From Xylanimonas allomyrinae (lineage in GTDB: Bacteria > Actinomycetota > Actinomycetes > Actinomycetales > Cellulomonadaceae), in contig NZ_CP035495.1 in the NCBI RefSeq assembly GCF_004135345.1, positions 3,224,001 to 3,288,000 of the forward strand: DNA of 64,000 bases. The letters run 5' to 3'. The notes below the pieces were generated by a model that was given only the letters and a program-made list of their open reading frames with translations, had not been told where the DNA came from and made no database searches. The position numbers and the translations under genes were made by a program. This document shows positions 20,289 through 27,642 of the stretch, in pieces; positions within the stretch are counted from its first letter, which is position 1; each line of letters starts with the position of its first letter.

Positions 20289-21353
20289 GTGAGTCTGCTC
20301 TTCGAGCCCGTGCGGCTGCGCGACCTGACCGTGACGAACCGCGCGTGGCTGGCGCCGATGTGCCAGTACTCGGCGGTCGACGGCCTGCCCGACGACTGGC
20401 ACCTGGCCCACCTGGGTGCGCGCGCCGCCGGCGGGTTCGGGCTGCTGCTCACCGAGGCCACCGCCGTCGTGCCCGAGGGACGGATCTCCCCGCAGGACGT
20501 CGGCCTGTGGGGCGACGAGCACGTCGCCGCATGGCGCCGCATCACCGGGTTCGTGCACGAGCAGGGGGCCGCGATCGGCGTGCAGCTCGCGCACGCCGGC
20601 CGCAAGGCGTCGGTGTTCCGCCCCTGGTCGCCCGTGCAGGGCAGCGTGCCGCGGGCCGAGGGCGGATGGCCGACCCTCGGCCCCACCGAGGTGGCCTTCC
20701 CCGGCTACGCCGCGCCCGCGGCGATGACCCCAGCGCAGATCGCGGCCGTGCCCGGGCAGTTCGCCGCAGCGGCCCGGCGTGCGCACGCGGCGGGGTTCGA
20801 CGTCGTCGAGCTGCACGCCGCGCACGGCTACCTGCTGCACCAGTTCCTCTCGCCACTGACCAACCGGCGCACCGACGACTACGGCGGCACCCCCGAGAAC
20901 CGGGCACGGCTGCTGGTCGAGACCGCGGACGCCGTGCGAGCGGTGTGGCCCGACGGCAAGCCGGTGTTCGTGCGCGTCTCGGCCACCGACTGGACGGACG
21001 GCGGCCTTCACGTCGACGACGTCGCCGCGGTGGTCAAGGACCTGGCGGCGCACGGCGTCGACCTGGTCGACGTCTCGACGGGCGGGCTCGTGCCGGCACA
21101 GGTCCCGGTCGCGCCTGGCTACCAGGTGCCGCACGCACGGCGTGTGCGCGAGCTGTCCGGGCTGGCGGTTGCCGCCGTCGGGCTCATCACGTCGGCCGAG
21201 CAGGCCGAGCAGGTGCTCGGCGACGGTGCCGCGGACGCGGTGCTGCTGGGCCGCCCGGCGCTTCGCGACCCGCACTGGCCGCTGCGCGCCGCACGCGAGC
21301 TCGGCGATGCCGTCGCCTGGCCTCCGCAGTACCAGCGCGCCGCCTGGCGGTGA
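20289..21353 (+). CDS. Old Yellow Enzyme-type NADH:flavin oxidoreductase (YqjM class)
   Basis: 354 residues, one FMN-binding TIM barrel. Motifs of the YqjM-like (thermophilic-like) class: PMCQYSA near 24-30, with the class-typical Cys that tunes FMN; ARAAGGFGLLLTEATAV; QLAHAGRK; and ELHAAHGYLLHQFLSPLTNRRTDDYGG, with substrate-binding His residues and the FMN phosphate region. It reduces activated C=C bonds of enones or maleimides using NAD(P)H; the physiological substrate is not evident. It is divergent from acs across a 167-bp region and ends in a hairpin terminator that overlaps its stop codon. Confidence 0.93.
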   Translation: MSLLFEPVRLRDLTVTNRAWLAPMCQYSAVDGLPDDWHLAHLGARAAGGFGLLLTEATAVVPEGRISPQDVGLWGDEHVAAWRRITGFVHEQGAAIGVQLAHAGRKASVFRPWSPVQGSVPRAEGGWPTLGPTEVAFPGYAAPAAMTPAQIAAVPGQFAAAARRAHAAGFDVVELHAAHGYLLHQFLSPLTNRRTDDYGGTPENRARLLVETADAVRAVWPDGKPVFVRVSATDWTDGGLHVDDVAAVVKDLAAHGVDLVDVSTGGLVPAQVPVAPGYQVPHARRVRELSGLAVAAVGLITSAEQAEQVLGDGAADAVLLGRPALRDPHWPLRAARELGDAVAWPPQYQRAAWR

Positions 21354-21380
21354 CCGGCACCCCGGAGGCGGGGTGCCGGT
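21353..21380 (+). terminator. Hairpin overlapping the OYE stop codon
   Basis: An 11-bp perfect stem (ACCGGCACCCC / GGGGTGCCGGT) with a 6-nt loop begins at the last base of the TGA. Confidence 0.75.
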
Positions 21381-21682
21381 GTCGGGATGCGGGTGTCGGA
21401 ATGCGGAATGTCGGGGTGCCGGTGCGGAGGGGGCAAGGCACGCGATTGCGGCACCCGGGAGTCAGTGTCGACCGGGTGCCGCGCTCGCCGGAGGGCACGG
21501 GTAGCAGGCGCCTTGTCCTGCTCCGTCACGGGACCTGGCCCGCCGGAGTGTCCGTTGAAGGGGACTACCTTGGCGTGGGTTCCGTGCCCTGCCGTGGTGT
21601 TGCTGTACCTCCATCAGACTCCTGCGGAGCGGGTTGCGCAAGGCGGGACGACGCCGCGTGACCGAGGCCACGCGCACGGGGC
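21381..21682. other. Intergenic region without a gene
   Basis: About 300 bp between two convergent genes. The first ~60 bp contain imperfect short repeats of GGTGTCGG/GGGTGCCGGTG type. No frame shows codon bias or a recognisable protein, and I see no RNA gene. Confidence 0.5.
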
Positions 21683-22459
21683 TCAGCGGCGCCGCAGCGC
21701 ACGCCACACCAGCACCCCGGCCACCGCGGCGGCCAGCACGCCCAGCACGCCGAGCACCGGCGTCGGCGGGCGCAGCGTCGTGCGCAGCGAGACGGGTCGC
21801 GAGAACGCGAGCACGCCCCAGCCGCGTTCGGCGGCGAGCCGGCGCAGCGTGCGGTCGGGGTTGACCACGAACCCGTGACCGACGGCGTCGAGCATCGGGG
21901 CGTCCGTGATCGAGTCGGTGTAGGCGTACGACCGCTGAAGGTCGTAGCCGTGCTTGCCCGCGAGCTCGCGGATCGCGACCGCCTTGTTCTCGCCGTAGGC
22001 GTAGAACTCCATCTCGCCCGTGTACTTGCCGTCGGCGACGCGCATGCGCGTGGCGACGACGTGGTCGGCGCCCAGCACCGTGGCGATGGGCTCGACCAGC
22101 TCGACTCCCGACGCCGAGACGATCACGACGTCGTGACCCAGCTCGTGGTGCTCGGCGATGAGCTCGACGGCCTCGGCGTACACGTAGGGGTCGATCACGT
22201 CGTGCACCGTCTCGGCGACGATCTGGCGGACCTTGTCGACGTCCCACCCGGCCGCGAGCTCCGACAGGTGCTTGCGCATGCGCTCGGTCTGGTCGGCGTC
22301 GGCACTGCCCACCACGAAGAGGAAGTGCGCGTACGCGGTGCGCAGCACGTCGACTCGGGTGACGAGACCGCCCTCGTAGAACGGGCGGGAGAGAGCGGCC
22401 GACGCGCTCGTGGCGATGATCGTCTTGTCGAGGTCGAAGAATGCGGCGACACGGCTCAC
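21683..22459 (-). CDS. HAD-IB family hydrolase with C-terminal membrane anchor (Tad neighbourhood)
   Basis: 258 residues. HAD motifs: DLDKT at 9-13 (nucleophile and acid Asp), SASG (motif II), a lysine in GENKAVAIRELA and YTDSITDAPML (motif IV). This is the SerB/CicA-like IB subfamily acting on small phosphorylated molecules. A hydrophobic helix (VLGVLGVLAAAVAGVLVWRAL) and basic tail anchor it to the membrane. Such a HAD protein sits beside the Tad/helicase cluster in many actinobacteria, but its role there is unknown. The GTG at 22459 has TAGGCT 6 nt upstream (minus strand), so a leaderless transcript is likely. Confidence 0.9.
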   Translation of the reverse strand: MSRVAAFFDLDKTIIATSASAALSRPFYEGGLVTRVDVLRTAYAHFLFVVGSADADQTERMRKHLSELAAGWDVDKVRQIVAETVHDVIDPYVYAEAVELIAEHHELGHDVVIVSASGVELVEPIATVLGADHVVATRMRVADGKYTGEMEFYAYGENKAVAIRELAGKHGYDLQRSYAYTDSITDAPMLDAVGHGFVVNPDRTLRRLAAERGWGVLAFSRPVSLRTTLRPPTPVLGVLGVLAAAVAGVLVWRALRRR

Positions 22460-22465
22460 GGGCCG

Positions 22466-22471
22466 AGCCTA
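22466..22471 (-). promoter_or_regulatory. -10 TAGGCT, probable leaderless start for the HAD gene
   Basis: On the minus strand TAGGCT is followed by six bases and then the GTG start. Confidence 0.5.
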
Positions 22472-22926
22472 GCCGGGGGGTGCGGTTCCCGGGCCGCGGG
22501 CGGGCCGACGGCGGTCGAGGTCGGCGCGTGGGCGGCGCGTGGGCGGCGCGTGGCCGCGGGCCGGCGGTGCCCGGGCCGGGGCGCTCGGGCCGCGGCCTGC
22601 GCGGTGGCGTCGCCCGCGCCGGGGTGGACGGCGCAGGCGGTCTCGACGCCGGTCGCGATGGTCGTCGGAGGCGGGTTCAGCGTGCGGGGAGCGCTGTGCT
22701 TCCTGCCGGCGGTGCGCCAGGGGAAGGCGCTGCGTGCCACGGGCTTGCTCGGGGCCAGCGTGTGACGGGTCCCGTTCGGCGGGCCTCGTCCTGCGGGAGG
22801 CGTGCGGGTCGTCCCGAGCCGCGGCGCGGTGCGAGCGAGGCGGGCCGCGGTCCGTCCCTCTCGCTTGTCCACAACCGGCGGTGAGACCGGCCCACGGCTC
22901 CCGTCCCGGGAGCAAGAGTCCGCGGC
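22472..22926. other. 455-bp divergent intergenic region before the Tad cluster
   Basis: No gene recognised. It holds an 11-bp tandem repeat of GCGGCGCGTGG (nearly three copies, 22522-22552) and should carry the promoters for the HAD gene and the Tad operon. I cannot place a convincing promoter for the latter; AAGAGT at 22914-22919 is a poor -10. Confidence 0.4.
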
Positions 22927-23682
22927 ATGGGACACCGAACCACACCACTGGTCGCCGTCGTCGGAGCACGCGGCGGCGCCGGGGCGTCGTGCGTCGCCGC
23001 CGCGGTCGCGCACGGGCTCCGCCGGGCACACGGGCGCGGCGTGCTCGTCGACCTCGACGCGGGCGGGCCCGGCGTCGAGGTGCTGCTCGGCGTCGAGGAC
23101 GAGCCCGGCGCCCGCTGGCCCGAGCTCACCGGGGCACGCGGCGACGTCGACGGCCGCGGACTTCTGGCGGCGCTGCCGCGCTGGGGCGCCGTACCGGTGC
23201 TGTCCACGACCCGGCTGCTGCCCGCCGCGCCCGACGACGACGTCGTGCTCGACGTGTGCGCCGCACTGCTGCGCTCCGGTGAGACCGTCGTCGCCGACCT
23301 GCCCCGGCCCGGCGCATGGACGCCCGCGGTGCGCGCGCTGCTCGCGGACGCCGACGAGGTGGTCGTGGTGACCACGGCGTCGATGCCCGGGGCCGCCGGC
23401 GCGGTCGCCGTGGCGCGGGCGCTCGACGGCCTCACCGGCGGCGCGCGGGCGCGGCTCGTGCTGCGCGGGCCGGGTGCCGGCCGCGTCGAGGCGACCGACG
23501 TCGAGCGGCTGACCGGGCTGCCCGTCGTCGCGCAGGTCGGCGAGGACCGGGCGCTCGCCGGTGCCGTCGAGCGTGGCGAAGGGCCACGAGTCGGGCGGGG
23601 CACGCGGCTCGGGCGCGCCGGTGCGCGGGTCGCGGAGCTGCTCGCGGCAGGGCCGACGGCGCTCGTGGGGAGCCCGCGATGA
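22927..23682 (+). CDS. CpaE/Ssd-like ParA-type ATPase of the Tad cluster
   Basis: 251 residues. A deviant Walker A, GARGGAGASCVAAAVA at about 13-28, uses Ala-Ser where canonical ParA proteins have Lys-Thr. VLVDLDAGGPGVEVLLG follows as Walker A' / switch I, and ETVVADLPRPG as Walker B-like. This matches the actinobacterial CpaE-like (Ssd, 'septum site determining') family that heads Tad clusters; TadZ/CpaE proteins place the pilus machine in the cell. The altered P-loop suggests weak or no ATP hydrolysis. Its stop overlaps the next gene (ATGA). Confidence 0.85.
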   Translation: MGHRTTPLVAVVGARGGAGASCVAAAVAHGLRRAHGRGVLVDLDAGGPGVEVLLGVEDEPGARWPELTGARGDVDGRGLLAALPRWGAVPVLSTTRLLPAAPDDDVVLDVCAALLRSGETVVADLPRPGAWTPAVRALLADADEVVVVTTASMPGAAGAVAVARALDGLTGGARARLVLRGPGAGRVEATDVERLTGLPVVAQVGEDRALAGAVERGEGPRVGRGTRLGRAGARVAELLAAGPTALVGSPR

Positions 23683-24904
23683 GTGCCGTCGACGATGGGC
23701 CGCGCGACCTCGGCCTGCGCGATCTCGGCCCGCGCGACCTCAGTCTGCTCGATCACGGACTGCTCGATCACGGCCTGCTCGGCGACGTGCGCGGGCGGCT
23801 CGGCACGCGCGACGTCGACGACGCGGCCGTGGGTGCGGCGCTCGTCGCGAGCGGGCGCGTGCTCGGCTCCGACGCGCTGCGTGAGCTGACGCGTGCCGCA
23901 CGTGCCGAGCTCGCCGGGGCCGGGCCCCTCCAGCCGCTGCTCGACCTGCCCGGAGTCACCGACGTGCTCGTCAACGGCCCGCACGACGTCTGGCTCGACC
24001 GCGGGCACGGGCTCGAACGCGCCGACGTGAACCTCGGCACGCCCGCGACCGTGCGGTCGCTCGCCGTCAGGCTCGCCGCACTCGCCGGGCAGCGGCTCGA
24101 CGACGCCGCGCCCGTGTGCGACGGACGGCTCCCGACGGGACGCGGCTGCACGCCGTCGTCGAGCCCGTCGTGCCCGCCGGGGCGGCGCTCTCCCTGCGGG
24201 TGCTGCGGCAGTCGTCCCTGAGCCTGGACGCGCTCGCCGCCGGGGGTGCCGTGCCGCCGGGATGGAGAGCGCTGCTGCGGGGACTCGTCGCCGGGCGTGC
24301 CAACGTGCTGATCTCGGGCGGGACCGGCACCGGCAAGACGACGCTGCTGGCGGCGCTGCTCGGACTCGTGCCGCACGACGAACGGCTCGTCACCGTGGAG
24401 GAGGCGCGCGAGCTCGCGCCCGCCCATCCGCACGTCGTGCCCCTGGTGACGCGGCGGGCCAACGTCGAGGGCGCCGGAGCCGTCGAGCTCACCGAGCTGG
24501 TACGGGCGGCGCTGCGCATGAGACCCGACCGCATCGTCGTCGGCGAGTGCCGCGGAGCCGAGGTACGCGAGGTGCTGCTCGCGATGAACACCGGGCACGA
24601 CGGCGGGATGGCCACGGTGCACGCGAACGCCGTCGAGCACGTGCCGGCACGGCTCGAGGCGCTCGCCGCGCTCGCCGGGATGCCGCGCGAGGCCGTGGCG
24701 GCACAGGCGGTCGCGGCGGTCGACGTCGTGCTGCACGTGCGGCGCGAAGGTGGGCGGCGGTTCGTGGCGGCGGTCGGCGTCGTCGGGCGCGACGGTGCCG
24801 GGTTCGAGGCGCGCGAGGCGGCGCGGTGGGACGGGGCGAGCTCCCAGGCGAGCGTCGTGGACGTGTGCGCCTGGGAGCGCGTGGTCGGGCAGTGGTCCTC
24901 GTGA
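23679..24904 (+). CDS. CpaF/TadA secretion ATPase (apparent frameshift)
   Basis: About 408 residues after rejoining. It is the VirB11/PilT-type ATPase that powers Tad pilus assembly at the inner membrane. Visible motifs: VTDVLVNGPHDVWLDRG in the N-terminal domain, Walker A ISGGTGTGKTTLLAALLGL, RMRPDRIVVGECRGAE (Asp/His-box region, Walker B) and GHDGGMATVHAN. The first ~35 residues repeat DLG/LLDHG blocks. The frame changes near the CCC at 24131-24133; one more base gives VCDGRLPDGTRLHAVVEP. Start ATG overlaps the CpaE-like stop and the end overlaps tadB by GTGA, so the cluster is translationally coupled. Confidence 0.88.
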
Positions 24905-25740
24905 TCGGGTTGACCGATGTGCTGATCGGCGGGTCGGCGTGCGGGCCTGCCGCGGGGCTGGTGGCGGACCTCGGTGCGCGGGCCGGGGTGCCGCCGGCCG
25001 GCGGTGCGGGGGGTGCCGTCGTCGTCGGTGTCGCCGTCGCGATCGCCGTCCGGGTGGCCCTCGGCGCAGGCGGGCGGCGCGCGTCGGCGGTGCTCGGCGG
25101 GCGGGGCGGCGGCCGGGCCGGGGTACGCGGCACCGGTGCGGGCCGAGGATGGCTCGCGTCGCTCGGTGGTGGTTCGCGCCGAAGCGCGACCGGGGCGGCC
25201 GCGTCCAGGGCCGGCACGTGGCCCTGGCGGAGAGCCGTAGGTCCGGGCGACGTCCGAGTCGTGGTGGCGCAGGTCGCGGCGCTGCTGCGGGCCGGAGCGC
25301 CGCCGGGCGCGGCGTGGACCCGTGCGGCGGGCGTCCCGGTCGACGCGCTCGGCGTGCCCCAGGCAGAAGCGCTCGGCGATGTCGTCGGGCGGTCGCCCGC
25401 ACGGGCCGTCGCCGCCGCGACCCGGCTGGCGCTCACGGTCGGGGCACCGCTCGGGCGCGTGCTCGAGGCGGTCTCCGACACGCTCGCCGCGCAGGCCGAC
25501 GCCGATGCCGAGCGGGAAGCCGCGCTGGCGGGTCCGAGGGCCACCGCGCGGGTGCTGTGGTGGCTCCCCGCAGTGGGGGTGCTGCTGGGCTGGGCGCTGG
25601 GCGCAGACCCGTGGGCCGCAGCGACCGACGGCGGTGCCGGGACGGCGGCCGTGTGCGGAGGGCTCGTGCTGCTCGCGGTCGGGCGCTGGTGGACCGGGCG
25701 GCTGGTCGCGGCCGCCCGCAAGGCGGGTGACGAGGCGTGA
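24901..25740 (+). CDS. TadB-like pilus assembly membrane protein
   Basis: 279 residues. The first ~60 are hydrophobic and Gly/Ala-rich (VVVGVAVAIAVRVALGAGG). A T2SSF-like cytoplasmic domain follows (VVAQVAALLRAGAPPGAAWTRAA ... LGRVLEAVSDTLAAQADADAEREAALAGPRATARVL), then two C-terminal membrane helices. This is the GspF/TadB plan: a platform protein for CpaF. The family resemblance is moderate but position between cpaF and tadC settles it. GTG start and stop both overlap their neighbours by 4 bp. Confidence 0.82.
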   Translation: MIGLTDVLIGGSACGPAAGLVADLGARAGVPPAGGAGGAVVVGVAVAIAVRVALGAGGRRASAVLGGRGGGRAGVRGTGAGRGWLASLGGGSRRSATGAAASRAGTWPWRRAVGPGDVRVVVAQVAALLRAGAPPGAAWTRAAGVPVDALGVPQAEALGDVVGRSPARAVAAATRLALTVGAPLGRVLEAVSDTLAAQADADAEREAALAGPRATARVLWWLPAVGVLLGWALGADPWAAATDGGAGTAAVCGGLVLLAVGRWWTGRLVAAARKAGDEA

Positions 25741-26303
25741 ACACCGTCGTGCTCGCCGCGGCCGGAGGACTGGCCGCCGCCACGCCATGGCTGCTCGCGT
25801 CCGCCGCTACCAGACGGCGATGCGCCCGGCTCGGTGCCGCACCGCCCGCCGCACGCGACGCCGTCGACGGCTTGGGCATCGAGGTCACGGTCGTGCTCGA
25901 GCTGCTCGGGGCCGCGCTGGGCGCCGGAGCGGGAGTGCCGCGCGCGCTGCAGGCGACGGGTGACGCCGTCGGCGGGATCGACGGCGTCGCGCTGCGGGCC
26001 GTCGCGGCGAGCCTGCGGCTGGGCGCCCCCTGGACCGAGGCGTGGGGTGGCGTGCCGCCACGGCTCGAGGTCGTAGGGCATGCGCTGCGCCCGGCGTGGG
26101 AGGAGGGCGCCGCACCTGGCGCCGCCCTCCGTGCGGCGAGCGACGAGCTTCGGCGGTCCCGCCGCGACGCCGCGCGACTCGCAGCGGGACGGCTGGCCGT
26201 GCGGCTGGTGCTGCCGCTCGGCGCGTGCTTCCTACCGGCGTTCGTGCTGGTCGGGCTCGTACCGGTGCTGCTGGCGCTGGGTGTGGGGCTGCTCGGCAGG
26301 TGA
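25737..26303 (+). CDS. TadC-like pilus assembly membrane protein
   Basis: 188 residues, short for TadC, as in the actinobacterial version. An N-terminal hydrophobic segment is followed by a T2SSF-like helical domain (IEVTVVLELLGAALGAGAGVPRALQATG) and two C-terminal helices (LVLPLGACFLPAFVLVGLVPVLLALGVGLLG). It should pair with TadB as the inner-membrane platform. GTG start overlaps the tadB stop. Confidence 0.82.
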   Translation: MNTVVLAAAGGLAAATPWLLASAATRRRCARLGAAPPAARDAVDGLGIEVTVVLELLGAALGAGAGVPRALQATGDAVGGIDGVALRAVAASLRLGAPWTEAWGGVPPRLEVVGHALRPAWEEGAAPGAALRAASDELRRSRRDAARLAAGRLAVRLVLPLGACFLPAFVLVGLVPVLLALGVGLLGR

Positions 26304-26391
26304 CGGCAGCCCACCAAGGACGTCCCGGCAGACGCCGGGTCGAGGTAGGCACCGCGGCCACGCGCCGCGGTGCGAACGAAAGGGGGAAGGC

Positions 26392-26565
26392 ATGGACGAG
26401 GAGACGACGGCCCCCGGGCCGGAGGCGGGCATGGCGACGGCCGAGTACGCGGTCGCGACGATCGGAGCGGTCGGCCTGGCCGGACTGCTCATCGCGATCC
26501 TCAAGAGCGACATGGTGCGAGGACTGCTGGAGAACATCATCACCACCGCCCTGTCGGTGGTGTGA
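26392..26565 (+). CDS. Flp-type pilin, DUF4244 family
   Basis: 57 residues. The leader ends GPEAG-MATAEYA: a Gly at 13 followed by Glu at +5 and Tyr at +6, the type IVb prepilin peptidase signature. A single hydrophobic helix (IGAVGLAGLLIAIL) follows. This is the small DUF4244 protein found between tadC and tadE in actinobacteria and is the most likely pilus subunit. AGGGGGAAGG lies upstream of ATG 26392, an unusually strong ribosome site for this cluster, as expected for a major subunit. No dedicated prepilin peptidase gene is in the window. Confidence 0.88.
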   Translation: MDEETTAPGPEAGMATAEYAVATIGAVGLAGLLIAILKSDMVRGLLENIITTALSVV

Positions 26566-26569
26566 GGCC

Positions 26570-26956
26570 ATGACGAGGGCACGGGCCCGAGACGGTCGGG
26601 GGCGCGCACCCGCCGGAGGCTGCGCCGAACGCGGCGCGGTCACCGCGGAGCTCGCCGTCGGGCTACCCGTCGTGGCTCTGCTGCTCGTCGCGGTGCTCGC
26701 CCTCACGGCCGCGTCCAGCGCGCAGCTTCGCGCGCTGGACGCGGCCCGGGCCGGGGCGCGGGCGCTGGCGATCGGGCAGGAGGAGGCGCAGGTGCGCGCG
26801 CTCGTCGCGACCGTGGGAGGCGAGGGCGCGGTAGCCGAGGTCCAGCGAGACGGAACGTGGGCAGTGGTCGAGGTCTCGCGGCCGGTCGGCGGCGGATGGT
26901 TCGCGCACGGCCCGCTGCGCGCCACCGCGCGGGCGACGGCGTGGGTCGAGCCGTGA
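26570..26956 (+). CDS. TadE-family minor pseudopilin
   Basis: 128 residues. The basic leader ends ERG-AVTAELAVGLPVV: Gly22 with Glu at +5, so it is also a prepilin-peptidase substrate. A hydrophobic helix and a short extracytoplasmic domain follow. TadE proteins are minor pilins. It starts 4 bp after the DUF4244 stop and overlaps the next gene by GTGA. Confidence 0.87.
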   Translation: MTRARARDGRGRAPAGGCAERGAVTAELAVGLPVVALLLVAVLALTAASSAQLRALDAARAGARALAIGQEEAQVRALVATVGGEGAVAEVQRDGTWAVVEVSRPVGGGWFAHGPLRATARATAWVEP

Positions 26957-27402
26957 ACGCCCCTCGGCCCTCCGGCGGCGTGCGCGTCAGCGCCCCTGGG
27001 GGCCCGCGCGGGCAGCGTCCGGAGGACGATGCACGACTCCGCGCGGCAGACGGCGAGCGCGGCGCCGGGACCGTGCTGGTTCTTTGCCTCGCCGCGGTCG
27101 TGCTGCTGCTCGGCCTCGGTCTCGCCACGCTCGGCACCGCTCAGGTCACGCGCGATGCCGCCCAGGGGGCCGCGGATCTCGCGGCGCTCGCGGGTGCGAC
27201 CGCGCTCCGCGACGGTCTCGACCCGTGCGGCACGGCCCGTGAGGCGGCGGTGCGCAACCACGCGTCCCTCGCGTCGTGCGATCTCGAGGACGGCGGCATC
27301 GTCGGCGTCGTGGTGACGCGGCCGATGCCCGCCGTCCCGGCATGGGCGGGAGGCGAGGCCGGCGCTCGCGCCCGGGCCGGGCCGCGGCTCGGGCCGGGCT
27401 GA
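26953..27402 (+). CDS. TadE-like protein of the helicase/secretion neighbourhood (Rv3654c type)
   Basis: 149 residues. A basic Pro/Gly/Arg-rich N-terminus leads to ERGAGTVLVLCLAAVVLLLGLGLA, a single membrane helix, then AAQGAADLAALAGA, the hallmark of the Rv3654c-like/TadG-like family (TIGRFAM 'helicase/secretion neighborhood TadE-like'). Unlike its two neighbours it lacks Glu at +5 of the Gly cleavage motif. The Cys pair around C83/C103 (DPCGTAREA and ASCDLED) could form a disulfide outside the cell. GTG start overlaps tadE. It is the last gene of the operon; 240 bp without a gene separate it from the convergent helicase. Confidence 0.85.
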   Translation: MNAPRPSGGVRVSAPGGPRGQRPEDDARLRAADGERGAGTVLVLCLAAVVLLLGLGLATLGTAQVTRDAAQGAADLAALAGATALRDGLDPCGTAREAAVRNHASLASCDLEDGGIVGVVVTRPMPAVPAWAGGEAGARARAGPRLGPG

Positions 27403-27642
27403 TCCCGAGGCGGCGTCGCCCGCTCCCGGACCGGCCGAGCCCCGCCGCGTCGCCGAGCGCCGGGCTCGTCTCTGCGCGGCGCAGGCCCGGGCGTGGGTCG
27501 GCGAGGGCTCGGACGCGGGTCGGCGTGGGCCGGCGAGGCCGGGACAGAGGAGGTGCCGGCGGGGTGCGAGCCGACGCCCGCCAAGCCGACGGCGACCGCG
27601 GCCGATGTGCCGACGTGCTCTCCCTGCGGGGCGGCTGGTCCG

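Noticed and set aside
21381-21682. Possible small gene in the OYE-HAD gap
   Set aside because: Several open frames exist on both strands, but none has a ribosome site, codon bias or recognisable protein.
22522-22552. 11-bp tandem repeat as an operator array
   Set aside because: Purely G/C-rich, asymmetric, no dyad and no adjacent promoter; probably simple sequence.
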